Below, in pieces: positions 8,796 to 17,365 of a DNA stretch of 42,012 nt. The translations under genes were made by a program, and so were the position numbers. The stretch is from positions 1-42,012 of the IMG/VR virus record IMGVR_UViG_3300020207_001947. One strand, given 5' to 3'. The notes beneath the pieces are model-generated. The model was not told where the DNA came from and did no database searches. It was given only the letters and a program-made list of their open reading frames with translations. This stretch comes from a virus. The number at the start of each line of letters is the position of its first letter. The stretch's first letter is position 1.

Positions 8796-9625
8796 ACTAC
8801 TGCTCTTCCTTTCATTTGTTCCCAATCTCTGTTTTTCCTAACTTCATCATTTGTTTTCTGAGTTGCTTCTAATACATTGTGAATTGAACCTTGTTTTCTT
8901 GCAACATAAAGTAATGCTGATAAATCTTTTGGGAAACAATGTCCTCCAAAACCAAAATCACCATCATGACCAGGAACTCCCCAATGAGATTCTCCTAATC
9001 TTTCATCTAATGTTGCGTATTCAATTACTTTATCGTAATCAGCACCAACTCTTTGACAAATTTCATAAATCTCATTTGCAAAAGATACTTTGGTTGAAAG
9101 AAAAGTATTTGTTGTGTACTTTACCATTTCAGCATAAGTTGAATTGGTTTTGATTATTCTTGCCTTTGGAAATACTTTTGAAAATATTTGTTTTAATTCA
9201 GTAGTTGTTGGTCTTGGTCCACCTAATATAATTCTATTTTGATTTTCATAATCAGATACTGCATTTCTTTCAGTAAGAAACTCAGGATTAAAAACTATAT
9301 TTAGTGATTCATATCTTAAATTAAATTTTTCTGTTGTACCTGGTGGTATTGTAGATTTAATTACAACAGTTCTTCGAGTTTCTAAGTTATCTGTTATCAA
9401 ATCTATATTATCTAAAACATCTTCTAAAATAGATACATCACATTCCCCACTTGGTTTCATTGGAGTTGGTAAACAAAGAAATATTGTATCACATAATCTA
9501 ATTAAATTATCGATGGTTGATGTAGATTTATTTTCATCTAAATCATTTGTTAAAACATCATAATAATTTTTAAACTTTTGATAAACAGCGTTACCAACAA
9601 AACCTTGCCCTACTATTCCTATCAT
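8792..9625 (-). CDS. UDP-glucose/GDP-mannose dehydrogenase family, lacking C-terminal domain
   Basis: The protein has 277 residues. IGIVGQGFVGNAV is the NAD-binding GxGxxG, FNPEFLTER holds the conserved Glu, AEMVKYTTNTFLSTK gives the catalytic K169 with N173, and FGFGGHCFPKDLSALL gives the nucleophile C230. The family oxidises a nucleotide sugar to the uronic acid with two NAD+. Complete enzymes have about 390-450 residues with a third UDP-binding domain; here the protein stops about 45 residues after the catalytic Cys, with no frameshift remnant seen downstream because the next gene starts at once. It may still work with an altered substrate pocket. It overlaps both neighbours by four bases. 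Confidence 0.88.
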   Translation of the reverse strand: MIGIVGQGFVGNAVYQKFKNYYDVLTNDLDENKSTSTIDNLIRLCDTIFLCLPTPMKPSGECDVSILEDVLDNIDLITDNLETRRTVVIKSTIPPGTTEKFNLRYESLNIVFNPEFLTERNAVSDYENQNRIILGGPRPTTTELKQIFSKVFPKARIIKTNSTYAEMVKYTTNTFLSTKVSFANEIYEICQRVGADYDKVIEYATLDERLGESHWGVPGHDGDFGFGGHCFPKDLSALLYVARKQGSIHNVLEATQKTNDEVRKNRDWEQMKGRAVV

Positions 9626-10500
9626 AAACTTAGTATATAATTTCTTAACCTATCTTGTGGTATCCAACCTAATCTTTCTTTTGTATCTGTATTAGTATTG
9701 AGAGTTTCTCTATAATTTCCTTTTTGTTCTGGTATATAAGTTGATTCTATATTTGGGTGTTTTTCTTTGAAGAAACCAAATAATTCATTAACAGAATAAT
9801 TTTTACCTAAACCAAGTTCCCAAGCATCTTCATGTTTTTCAGAACCAAATCCAATTTTAATTAATCCATCTACAATATCTTCAACATGAATAAAATCTCT
9901 TCTTTGTTCTCCATCACCGACAATTGTAATTGGTAAGTTTTGTTCAATTTGTTCTCTCCAAATTCCAATAACATTACCATTTTTTAAATCAAGTGATTCG
10001 AATGGGCCGTATGCATTATAGAATCTGCAAATTTCTACATCAACATCATAAGTTTTTTTATATAACTTACAAACTTCTTCACCTAAAAACTTATACTGAG
10101 CATAAGGTGAATCGGTTGGGTCATGGTGTTTAGAAGATGAACCAGCATAAACAACCTTAACTTTATTATGCCTTGCCCATTCTAAAACTGATTCAGTTCC
10201 TTTTACATTTACCCTAAATGTTTCTGTTGGTTCATCAAATGAAGGTTGAACTCTTGATTGAGCCGCTAAATGAAAACAAAGTCCATATCCACCTTTTGGG
10301 TCTATAGCCTTAATAGTCTCACCATTGATATATTCGATTGTTTCTATATCGGCATCGATATATTTACAACCATCTATGTGATTTTCTTCATTACCTGTTT
10401 CGTAATTATCTATTGATACAACATCATGTCCTTCACTTACCAATCTTTTAATAAGATTAGAACCAATAAATCCAGCACCACCAGTTACTAATATTCTCAT
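9622..10500 (-). CDS. NAD-dependent sugar epimerase/dehydratase (extended SDR)
   Basis: The protein has 292 residues. ILVTGGAGFIGSNLI is a textbook GxxGxxG site, CFHLAAQSRVQPS the NAA-like segment, AGSSSKHHDPTDSPYAQYKFLGEE the Ser and Tyr-x3-Lys catalytic set, and CRFYNAYGP plus GDGEQRRDFIHVEDI the usual C-terminal substrate segments of UDP-glucose 4-epimerase and UDP-glucuronate decarboxylase relatives. With the dehydrogenase immediately downstream it could make a uronic acid or pentose donor; that route is inference. The gene overlaps groES and the dehydrogenase gene by four bases each. Confidence 0.92.
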   Translation of the reverse strand: MRILVTGGAGFIGSNLIKRLVSEGHDVVSIDNYETGNEENHIDGCKYIDADIETIEYINGETIKAIDPKGGYGLCFHLAAQSRVQPSFDEPTETFRVNVKGTESVLEWARHNKVKVVYAGSSSKHHDPTDSPYAQYKFLGEEVCKLYKKTYDVDVEICRFYNAYGPFESLDLKNGNVIGIWREQIEQNLPITIVGDGEQRRDFIHVEDIVDGLIKIGFGSEKHEDAWELGLGKNYSVNELFGFFKEKHPNIESTYIPEQKGNYRETLNTNTDTKERLGWIPQDRLRNYILSL

Positions 10501-10805
10501 CTTACAATTCCAATTAATTGATGTTCGTTAAATAAAAAAAGTTTTTCTCCATCAACTTCTATTTCATTAACTGCTTGTGATTTTTCATAAATAACAGTAT
10601 CACCTCTTTTTACAGTCATTGGAATTCTCTCTCCACTTTGAGAAAATATACCAGTTCCTACTTCTACAACTTCGCCTTCAACTTTTTGGGTTCTGTTCAT
10701 AGATTCTGCGATAATAATTCCACCACTACTTTTTGATTCTTCTTTTGTAGTTGGTCTAACCAATACTCTATCTCCTAATGGTTTAAATTGTTTCATAAAA
10801 TTCAT
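10497..10805 (-). CDS. groES: GroES-like co-chaperonin
   Basis: The protein has 102 residues (99 if the second ATG at 10796 is used). FKPLGDRVLVRP is the signature first strand. ESKSSGGIIIAESMN is the mobile loop, with III where host proteins have IVL, and VEGEVVEVGTG and KRGDTVIYEKSQA follow in family order. GroES caps GroEL, closing the folding chamber. In T4 the analogue gp31 is needed to fold the capsid protein. Its location inside a glycan operon, 20 kb from groEL at 30465-32084, is unusual. It overlaps the upstream glycosyltransferase gene by 23 bases (14 from the second ATG). Confidence 0.95.
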   Translation of the reverse strand: MNFMKQFKPLGDRVLVRPTTKEESKSSGGIIIAESMNRTQKVEGEVVEVGTGIFSQSGERIPMTVKRGDTVIYEKSQAVNEIEVDGEKLFLFNEHQLIGIVR

Positions 10806-11403
10806 TTTGTTTTTCTTGTCTATCTATTTGTTTTGGGTGATATAAACACCAAGTTTCTTCTGCTGGAAAGTTTGAGAATGTATCATAACCTGTGATTCTT
10901 TCATGTACTTTATTCATCCAAGTTATATCTTCTGTATTTTTGTAAATTCGTGTTTGATAATCAGGAAAGTTTACCCACCCATTATCATCCACTTTCCATT
11001 TCCACTTATCAATATGTTCTTGAGTTAATCCCTCAACTGTATTGACTCTTGGTACAAAAATTATATCCACAGGATTATCACTTAATAATTGTGGTAAATA
11101 ATCTACCAATACTTCATGTGGAATTTCATCTGCATCAATTTGGAAAATATAATCTTTTGTACAATTTGATTTTAGATTATTCTTAAAAGATGCAAAATCT
11201 TTATTAAGAGGGAATCCAATAATAGTATGATTGTGCATCATTTTCTGAAGATTTAAATATTCTAAAACTTCAGGTGTTACTGATTGTTCATCATATTGAA
11301 TTACAATCTCATCTTCTTTATTTATTTTAGTTGAAAGAAAATCTACTAACTTCGTAATTTCTTCCAACTCATTACAAACCGTAATTGCGTAACTAATTGT
11401 CAT
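10783..11403 (-). CDS. Family 2 glycosyltransferase
   Basis: The protein has 206 residues. SYAITVCNELEEITKLVDFL is the GT2 start, PLNKDFASFKNNLKSN matches the N-x-G/D-F...N donor segment, and YIFQIDADEIPHEVL near residue 92 has the DxD motif (DAD) followed by Glu. TWMNKVHERITG and YHPKQIDRQEKQNEFY are typical of the C-terminal part of small phage and SunS-like family 2 enzymes. It is likely soluble. It is followed by groES and preceded by a gene of unknown function with an 11-base overlap. Confidence 0.82.
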   Translation of the reverse strand: MTISYAITVCNELEEITKLVDFLSTKINKEDEIVIQYDEQSVTPEVLEYLNLQKMMHNHTIIGFPLNKDFASFKNNLKSNCTKDYIFQIDADEIPHEVLVDYLPQLLSDNPVDIIFVPRVNTVEGLTQEHIDKWKWKVDDNGWVNFPDYQTRIYKNTEDITWMNKVHERITGYDTFSNFPAEETWCLYHPKQIDRQEKQNEFYETI

Positions 11404-11923
11404 CTGGTGTATCTATTTCTGATTGTTCTTCTCTTAATACTTCTCGTTTTTCTGAAGTAGTTGTTCGTTCTCCAAAAAGGTTTTCTAATACATCTTGTTC
11501 AAACCTAATTTCATAAACATTTATAATCTTATCTAAAAAATAAGTTCTATAATTATTTAAATCTCTTCTATATAAATTTTTATTATTTTTTATAAAAGAA
11601 TTAAAGAGTGAATTACCATCTTTTGAAAACTTTTTTAACATACTTTCTAACCTTAAATTAGAACTTAAAGGTAATCTTTTATCTCTCAACTTTCCTATTA
11701 ACTGAGTAAAATGTAAAGGTACAATTGGATTAATTTTGATACAATGTACTTTACCACCAACAACACCTATTACAAAAACATATCTTGCCTTTTCAGCAGA
11801 TTGAGTTGGTGGGTCTCCATCCTTATATGTTGTTATACGATATATATTTCTCGGTCTAATTTCAGAACGAGGTATTCTTTTTTCAGGTTTTAAAAATTTG
11901 GTATATTGTCTTGTATAAAGCAT
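11393..11923 (-). CDS. Hypothetical protein
   Basis: The protein has 176 residues and I do not recognise it. The N-terminal half is basic and strand-rich (IRPRNIYRITTYKDG, ARYVFVIGVVGGKVHCIKIN), suggesting a small beta barrel. The middle is basic and helical (FIKNNKNLYRRDLNNYR) and the C-terminus is acidic (EREVLREEQSE-like, ending DTPDDN). There is no signal peptide or membrane segment. It sits between two transferase genes and shares one base with the upstream stop. Its basic surface could suit nucleic-acid binding, but nothing specific supports that. Confidence 0.65.
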   Translation of the reverse strand: MLYTRQYTKFLKPEKRIPRSEIRPRNIYRITTYKDGDPPTQSAEKARYVFVIGVVGGKVHCIKINPIVPLHFTQLIGKLRDKRLPLSSNLRLESMLKKFSKDGNSLFNSFIKNNKNLYRRDLNNYRTYFLDKIINVYEIRFEQDVLENLFGERTTTSEKREVLREEQSEIDTPDDN

Positions 11924-13182
11924 TATAATTTCTTAATTTCAGGTAATTTTAACTGAACATGCTGTTGTATTTTTACATATTTATTAAGTATATCACCTAA
12001 TTTACTTGTCATTTTATCTAATGTAAAATTCTTGTTGATATTAGTTTTTAATCCCTCACTTTGTTTAGAGTACTTTTTATAATTTTTATGTACATCAAAA
12101 ATCTTACCAGCTGCTTTTGAATAATCTACTGTAAACCACTTTGATTCTTTAAGTAAAAATTTATTTTGTGCAGATTTATGTACTTCCTTTAACTCACCTT
12201 CTAAATAAACCGTATTTTCTTTAGGTAAGAAATCTTTATACCCACTCCAATCGGAAACAATAATTGGTTTACCTGTTGTTGCAAATTCTGCAAGAGGCCT
12301 ACCATATCCTTCACCTTTAGTGAACATAATAAATGATTTTACTTTTTCATCATTATATAAATCATTTAATTCTGATTCAGATAAATCACCCCATACTAAA
12401 TGGATTGGTGGACAGGAATCACCATACTCTTTCGTTACTTCTTCTATTCTTCTTTTAATATCTTCTCGTTCACCAACAGAAAATCCTGCATGAGATGTTT
12501 TCATAATTAAACCAGGTTGTTGTTTCTTTGGTAAATCTTTGAAAACTGTACAGAACGTTTTAACCATCATTCCAACATCTTTTCTATCTTGTCCTAAATC
12601 TCCTGCTAACCAATGTCCTACAAATAGGAAGTTGAAATCTGTATCAACTGAATCTAAAATGGATTTAGAAGATTTACCATTGAATATCTCTGTGTTTACT
12701 CCTTCGAATAAAACCTCAACTGGTTTCTGTAATTTTAACTCACCAGTTGGTTTATTTGTAGCCTTATCAACCTGAGTATAAATTGTTTTTACTAAAGTAT
12801 TCTTAGTGAATTCGGATGGTGTAATAATCAAATCCATTTGATTTGAACCTTGAATAAATTCTTGAGGTGCAACCGTAGTTTCAACTCCTGCGGTTATACC
12901 AATATTATATTTACCAACTCTTTTGAATTCATTTGCAACTGATACTTGAATAAAAATATCAGGTTGTCTATCTAATTGTGTTACAATACTTTGTAATATC
13001 TTTTGTCCAAATTCTGTTGATGGGTCTATTTGGTCTTGTGGGGTATTTCCCCATCTTGTTGGTACAACTTTTACATCGTACTTATCTAATTCGAATAGTG
13101 ATTTCAAGATATCTCTTGAATGGTCACCATAACCACTTCTTGTTGCTATTGGTGCCTGAAATACTAATAATGGTTTATTCAT
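11923..13182 (-). CDS. GT-B glycosyltransferase (family 4-like)
   Basis: The protein has 419 residues, normal for a family 4 enzyme. PIATRSGYGDHSRDIL near the N-terminus is the glycine-rich acceptor-side loop, DFNFLFVGHW begins the second Rossmann domain, and FTKGEGYGRPLAEFATTGKP is the donor-site E...GxGRP..E segment with both glutamates. VSDWSGYKDFL follows as in retaining transferases of this family. It resembles the 13453-14841 product in order of motifs, so both may act on the same glycan. It overlaps a small hypothetical gene upstream by eight bases. Confidence 0.88.
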   Translation of the reverse strand: MNKPLLVFQAPIATRSGYGDHSRDILKSLFELDKYDVKVVPTRWGNTPQDQIDPSTEFGQKILQSIVTQLDRQPDIFIQVSVANEFKRVGKYNIGITAGVETTVAPQEFIQGSNQMDLIITPSEFTKNTLVKTIYTQVDKATNKPTGELKLQKPVEVLFEGVNTEIFNGKSSKSILDSVDTDFNFLFVGHWLAGDLGQDRKDVGMMVKTFCTVFKDLPKKQQPGLIMKTSHAGFSVGEREDIKRRIEEVTKEYGDSCPPIHLVWGDLSESELNDLYNDEKVKSFIMFTKGEGYGRPLAEFATTGKPIIVSDWSGYKDFLPKENTVYLEGELKEVHKSAQNKFLLKESKWFTVDYSKAAGKIFDVHKNYKKYSKQSEGLKTNINKNFTLDKMTSKLGDILNKYVKIQQHVQLKLPEIKKL

Positions 13183-13453
13183 CTTCTAATTCTCTTAATC
13201 TGTTTTCTTCTTCGTTTCTTAAACATCTCTCTATTGAGAGTTTAGTTAATCTTGTTATTTCTTCTAATGTTTCTGGTTCATGAGGTGAGTTGTAACATTC
13301 AAATCTTGTAGTTTCGATTTCGTTATCTTGTAAAGTTAATACATGATAATCCTCGTTAAGTTCTTTCATATTATGAATTGCTCTACGAGATTCATTAACT
13401 TGATTATTTGTCCAATAACCAGGAAATCTTACTATAAAGATTGGTTTACCCAT
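13175..13453 (-). CDS. Small hypothetical protein
   Basis: The protein has 92 residues and no recognised family. KPIFIVRFPGYWTNNQVNE is a strand followed by a helix start. The rest reads as one small alpha/beta domain ending in a charged helix (RCLRNEEENRLRELEDE) with coiled-coil character. It shares single-base and eight-base overlaps with two GT-B genes and is therefore almost certainly co-translated with them; an accessory or scaffold role is only a guess. Confidence 0.65.
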   Translation of the reverse strand: MGKPIFIVRFPGYWTNNQVNESRRAIHNMKELNEDYHVLTLQDNEIETTRFECYNSPHEPETLEEITRLTKLSIERCLRNEEENRLRELEDE

Positions 13454-14841
13454 TACCTAATTTTATAAACATTAAATTTTTCTTTTGGTTTCCAATTTTC
13501 AAATGTAGTTTCGATTCCATCAACAAGTGTTTTACACATATTTTTAGAATTTAATCCCATTTCTCCCAAGAATTCTTCTCTACCTTTTAAACCAGCTTCA
13601 CTTCGTTCTTGTGGTGTTTTATCGTACCAATATTGAATTGCATCTGCAACATCAACTACATCCACCTTATCATCAATAATATAAGGGGTTGGTATTGAAC
13701 CAACAAGGGTTTGAACTCTTGGCCATACTGGTTTTACCCACTCACCATGTGTTACTTTATCTTCCCATTCTCTCCAATCATGCAATGAACCGATTTGTTT
13801 GTAATCTTCAGCAGTGAAGTATTTTTTAGTAGATTTCTTTTTGAATCCACATTGGTCTTGTAATCCACCTGTAACATTTACAATTGATGGTGTTCCTGCC
13901 ATAACTGATTCTGCAGTTACTAAACCAAATCCTTCATTACCAGCTATGTTAATAGTACAATCTACTAAGTTATAAACATAGTTTAATTCTTTTTGTGAGA
14001 TTCTATCTGTTGAGAACTTGATATCACAATCAGGAGCAATCTTCTCTGCAACTGCGAATAAATCTGTACCGTTTTGGTCTTTTGGTTGTGTATGCATTAC
14101 CAAACATACTTTATCTTTATCTTCTTCAGGCAAACCATCCACAAACTTTTTAAATGCCCAAATTACATCTGAAGGTTGCTTTCTTTTGATGTTTCTATTC
14201 ATCCAAAAAAGAATGAACTTGTATTCTTTATCACCAAGTAATCTTTGTTTAAATTCTTGTGGTACATCGGTTGGTTTGTAAATATCTGAATTAATACCAT
14301 GTGGTACATACGAAACCTGCCAATCTTCTAATGGTTTAATTGTTTCTGAGTCAATCTTACCAACTCTACTCACAATACCATAAGTTTGTCGTGATATACA
14401 ACCCAACCAATCACATGATTCATAGTAATCTCTGTTATAATCAGGGTCTGGTAGGTCATCCCAAATATGGTAGAATAAGATTGGAATATTTTGTCTTAGT
14501 TCTGCCTCCATTTCATATAACCATCTCCAATATCTTGGGTCTGTAAAGTGTAGGATTGCATCTGGTTGATGCCTCATTATCAATTCTCTTAGAATGTTTG
14601 CATCTCCATAACCACTCCAAGGAATGATTTTAAGTGAAGCATCTTCTACCCCACTAATTTTACGAGCATCTCCACCCATATCTATTTCTTTTCCTTTATC
14701 TGGGTGATTTACTGCCGCTCCTAATTGAATCCAATGATATTTATCAAATGTTCCAAATACCAACTCTTTTGATACCGTTGCGATACCAGATGACATCCTT
14801 AAATCATCTGATAAGAGAAGAATCTTCTTTTTATCTGCCAT
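13453..14841 (-). CDS. GT-B glycosyltransferase (family 4)
   Basis: The protein has 462 residues. ILLLSDDLRMSSGIATVSKEL is the N-terminal Rossmann strand plus glycine loop, FHIWDDLPDP-like IWDD follows, YVPHGINSDIYKP (178-190) is the hinge segment seen in family 4 enzymes, LFWMNRNIKRKQP begins the C-terminal domain, and AGNEGFGLVTAESVMAGTP (300-318) carries the E303-x7-E311 donor site. It is the first gene of the long glycan run. An AAAGG sequence precedes the ATG, and a 45-codon gene ends ten bases upstream. Confidence 0.9.
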   Translation of the reverse strand: MADKKKILLLSDDLRMSSGIATVSKELVFGTFDKYHWIQLGAAVNHPDKGKEIDMGGDARKISGVEDASLKIIPWSGYGDANILRELIMRHQPDAILHFTDPRYWRWLYEMEAELRQNIPILFYHIWDDLPDPDYNRDYYESCDWLGCISRQTYGIVSRVGKIDSETIKPLEDWQVSYVPHGINSDIYKPTDVPQEFKQRLLGDKEYKFILFWMNRNIKRKQPSDVIWAFKKFVDGLPEEDKDKVCLVMHTQPKDQNGTDLFAVAEKIAPDCDIKFSTDRISQKELNYVYNLVDCTINIAGNEGFGLVTAESVMAGTPSIVNVTGGLQDQCGFKKKSTKKYFTAEDYKQIGSLHDWREWEDKVTHGEWVKPVWPRVQTLVGSIPTPYIIDDKVDVVDVADAIQYWYDKTPQERSEAGLKGREEFLGEMGLNSKNMCKTLVDGIETTFENWKPKEKFNVYKIR

Positions 14842-14851
14842 TAACCTTTAT

Positions 14852-14989
14852 TTAAATTGTTCTAAATCTTCTATAATCGTTTAACTTAACTCTTGTAGAT
14901 TTACCTAAAAAATGTTTTGTCTTAACCCTATCGTTAAACTCACTACGAGTTTGATTGAGTTGTGTATTTCCATTACTCTGTTTATTCAT
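14852..14989 (-). CDS. Small basic protein, 45 codons
   Basis: A complete ATG-to-TAA frame of 45 codons fills the gap between the ribbon-helix-helix gene and the first GT-B gene. It begins MNKQSNGNTQLNQTRSEF and ends STRVKLNDYRRFRTI. It is polar, strongly basic (many Lys/Arg, few acidic residues) and has no Cys or hydrophobic segment, so it could bind nucleic acid or another phage protein. The tight spacing on both sides (two and ten bases) is as expected for a real gene in this array. No family is recognised. Confidence 0.6.
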   Translation of the reverse strand: MNKQSNGNTQLNQTRSEFNDRVKTKHFLGKSTRVKLNDYRRFRTI

Positions 14990-14991
14990 AA

Positions 14992-15186
14992 TTAAAATGC
15001 GGAGCCGCTTTGTTGTAAGTGTTCGTAATTATTAATTTCATCTCTGAACGATTCGTCCTCTATATATTTGTTTACTGAACGATTTACTAACTTTTGAAGT
15101 GTGATGTTAGAATCAAATGAAATTCTTTTGAATTTTGAGTAAATATCTTTTATGATTTTTACCGTAGTAAGTTTTGTATCTGCCAT
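14992..15186 (-). CDS. Ribbon-helix-helix (CopG/Arc-like) small protein
   Basis: The protein has 64 residues. TTVKIIKDIYSKFKRISFD is a beta strand followed by helix A; NITLQKLVNRSVNKYIEDE is helix B with the turn before it. That is the order of a ribbon-helix-helix domain, which dimerises and inserts its paired strands into the major groove. A transcriptional regulator is plausible, but some phage proteins use the fold for other jobs. AAAGGA lies six bases before the ATG. A weak promoter-like TATATTTA lies at 15214-15207, without a good upstream TTTG. Confidence 0.65.
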   Translation of the reverse strand: MADTKLTTVKIIKDIYSKFKRISFDSNITLQKLVNRSVNKYIEDESFRDEINNYEHLQQSGSAF

Positions 15187-15232
15187 AACTATCCTTTAAT
15201 TTTATATAAATATATATAAATTTAAAAAACCA

Positions 15233-16090
15233 TCAATTCCAAGCAGAACAAAGTCCTCTTTCTTTAAATTCACACCACTTACAATGGTTACCTTTGTTAT
15301 ATGGAAATTCAGTTTGAATAATCTCACCACCCTCACCAAATACAGAATCTACAAAATCAGTAAAACCTTTCCATGCTTTGTTTATAGAAGGTGTACCATT
15401 AGCGGGTACAAACTTTGAAATTCGTGGTATGGGAAATTCGTAATCTTCGTTTATTTTTCTTTTTAGTATTTGATATTCTACTTTGATTTTATCTAATGGA
15501 ATATCATACTTTTGTGAATAGAACTTTTTGTAAAGTAACATCTGAGATGTTTTTACTTTATCGTTCTTTTGATATTTCGACCAACCTCTTGTTGAAGTTT
15601 TTAAATCAATGATAACATATTCTTGAGTTGTTTTATCTTTAAGAAGTACATCAATGAAACCAATAAAGTTTACACCTGGTTTTACCTCAGCGTTTAAAAC
15701 TTGTTCAATTGCCACAAGTTCGAATCCACTCTTAGAATATAGTTTATCTAATTTTTTTGTAAAGTAAGAAAGTATCAATTTACCATCTTGAAAGAACTCT
15801 TCAATTTCTTCTTGGGTACAGGGATATCTACCCTCCATCTTTTCTTTCTCTTTAGTGAAGTGTTCTACAAGTTGCTTGTATAAAAGGTTTTCAAGATTTA
15901 TTTGTAGTGCCTGTTTTTTAGATACATTATACATCACATCCAAAAAGTGTTGGATTGTTTCGTGCATTGCACTACCAAAAATTGTGTGGATATTTGCAGA
16001 TGATGTTCCTAATTTATCAATATAGTTTAACTTGTACTGTTCTTGACAAGTTGAATACATACCATATTGAGAATAACTTACTTTAGCCAT
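15233..16090 (-). CDS. PD-(D/E)XK nuclease with iron-sulfur cysteines (RecB/Cas4-like)
   Basis: The protein has 285 residues. H43 in SAMHETIQHFL, D147 in GFIDVLL, and D162-x-K164 in VIIDLKTS form the catalytic set of the RecB-type nuclease domain. Four cysteines, C15 in STCQEQY and C270, C273, C281 in CKWCEFKERGLC, match the split Fe-S cluster of Cas4/AddB nucleases. Such enzymes are single-strand exonucleases or process ends. The product may help recombination or host DNA breakdown. It has its own promoter (16108-16139), with a leader of about ten bases. Confidence 0.9.
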   Translation of the reverse strand: MAKVSYSQYGMYSTCQEQYKLNYIDKLGTSSANIHTIFGSAMHETIQHFLDVMYNVSKKQALQINLENLLYKQLVEHFTKEKEKMEGRYPCTQEEIEEFFQDGKLILSYFTKKLDKLYSKSGFELVAIEQVLNAEVKPGVNFIGFIDVLLKDKTTQEYVIIDLKTSTRGWSKYQKNDKVKTSQMLLYKKFYSQKYDIPLDKIKVEYQILKRKINEDYEFPIPRISKFVPANGTPSINKAWKGFTDFVDSVFGEGGEIIQTEFPYNKGNHCKWCEFKERGLCSAWN

Positions 16091-16107
16091 AACTTTAATT
16101 TACTATG

Positions 16108-16139
16108 TAAATATACGAAAAAATTATGAGAAATCCAAA
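16108..16139 (-). promoter_or_regulatory. Bacteroidota-type promoter before PD-(D/E)XK nuclease
   Basis: On the coding strand TTTG (16139-16136), a 20-base spacer and TATATTTA (16115-16108), flanked by TTTCG. This copy has A instead of G at the last base of the -7 box, the only one of eight to do so. It overlaps the 3' end of the radical SAM gene. Confidence 0.75.
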
Positions 16140-17365
16140 TTTTTTTCAATATTTATTTCATTAAAAAAATCTTCAAGATAACTTAATTCTTGAGGAGTTT
16201 TTGTTTTATTATATTGATTACCAAACTGCAATCTACTTCTAAAATCAATTAACACATGAGTAATTTTTGTTTTATCTTCTAACTTATTGTTTCTAAGATA
16301 ATTTATATATCTTTCTATATGTGTCTTTAATCTACTTCCATTTATTTCTCCCAATCCTCTTTCAAAGAAATCAGCCACTTTATAACAATTTGAAAAAGAA
16401 GTTACAGCAACTCTTTCCGAACCTACTGCATAATTAAACAAAATTTCATCATCAGATTTGATAAAACCTAAGTCATACATTTGATTTCTAAAATTATAAA
16501 AATCATAACAATTAAATATTGATGATGTATATTGAAAAACATTTCGAATATTATTATATTTCTTTTTGTTTTCTTCTAATCTTTTTAAATTATCACAAAA
16601 TTTTTGATGTGAAAATCCCGTTCTAACAAACTCACCCAATTCACCAAGCCCATCAACAGAAATAATAAAATTTGTAAATCTAAATTCTGATAGAAATCTA
16701 AATATATCTTCTTTTACAAAGTTTAATAAACTAAAATTTGTATTAATATGTAATTCTATTTTAGATTTATCTTCTATTGAATCTAAAAAACTATACATTT
16801 CTTTCATATAAAGTGGCTCACCACCTGCGAAATAAATGTGTTCTAAATTTTTTAAATTTTTATTTTGAATATTAAAGTTTGTTGATTTGTTAAAAGAATA
16901 TGGGTCATATGGTTTTTCCATATGGGGATGTTCTTTAAAAAACTTATCATCCTCTTCTGCCCACTTTGTAGATGATTCTGAACTGCAACTTCTACAAGAA
17001 AAATTACAATTAGTAGATGGTCTCAAATCTAATTTTAGAAAGTTTGGAGAAATTGTACCATCAGCTGATGTACTTTTTACATATTCATCAATGTAATCAC
17101 CATAATGTTCGTTCCATTGTTGACGATAACTATAACTCCCTTCCTTTTCCATATTGTAACAAATATCACAATATGAGGGGTTCTCACCATTTAACATTTT
17201 CTTTCGAACCTCTTTATAAGTTTCTGAATTGAATAACTCAACGACATCATCAGAAGATTCTTCAATATCTAAATACTTCTGAGAATAACAACAAACTTTT
17301 AATTTTTTATTGGGATAAGCATTGAGGTGAGAAAAGGGTAATATACAAAAGCTATCATTTTTCAT
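16124..17365 (-). CDS. Radical SAM protein with N-terminal cysteine (twitch-like) region
   Basis: The protein has 413 residues. STNCNFSCRSC (C120, C124, C127) is the CxxxCxxC that binds the 4Fe-4S cluster and S-adenosylmethionine, followed by FAGGEPLY (181-184 GGEP). Before it, C7, C25, C26 and a CDIC at 66-69 resemble an auxiliary-cluster SPASM/twitch region moved to the N-terminus, an arrangement known for a family of radical SAM proteins. The reaction is unknown; candidates are peptide, sugar or base modification. Its start shares one base with the gp62-like stop. The product at 21356-22567 has the same layout. Confidence 0.88.
   Translation of the reverse strand: MKNDSFCILPFSHLNAYPNKKLKVCCYSQKYLDIEESSDDVVELFNSETYKEVRKKMLNGENPSYCDICYNMEKEGSYSYRQQWNEHYGDYIDEYVKSTSADGTISPNFLKLDLRPSTNCNFSCRSCSSESSTKWAEEDDKFFKEHPHMEKPYDPYSFNKSTNFNIQNKNLKNLEHIYFAGGEPLYMKEMYSFLDSIEDKSKIELHINTNFSLLNFVKEDIFRFLSEFRFTNFIISVDGLGELGEFVRTGFSHQKFCDNLKRLEENKKKYNNIRNVFQYTSSIFNCYDFYNFRNQMYDLGFIKSDDEILFNYAVGSERVAVTSFSNCYKVADFFERGLGEINGSRLKTHIERYINYLRNNKLEDKTKITHVLIDFRSRLQFGNQYNKTKTPQELSYLEDFFNEINIEKNLDFS

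Noticed and set aside
573-14841. Assigning the cluster to T4-type DNA glucosylation
   Set aside because: No hydroxymethylase or known alpha/beta-glucosyltransferase signature is in the window, so virion or surface glycosylation is as likely.
15207-15238. TATATTTA at 15214-15207 as a promoter for the ribbon-helix-helix gene
   Set aside because: It lies in an AT-repeat stretch, the upstream box is only ATTG at a 19-base spacing, and the TTCG flank is absent. Kept only as a weak possibility.
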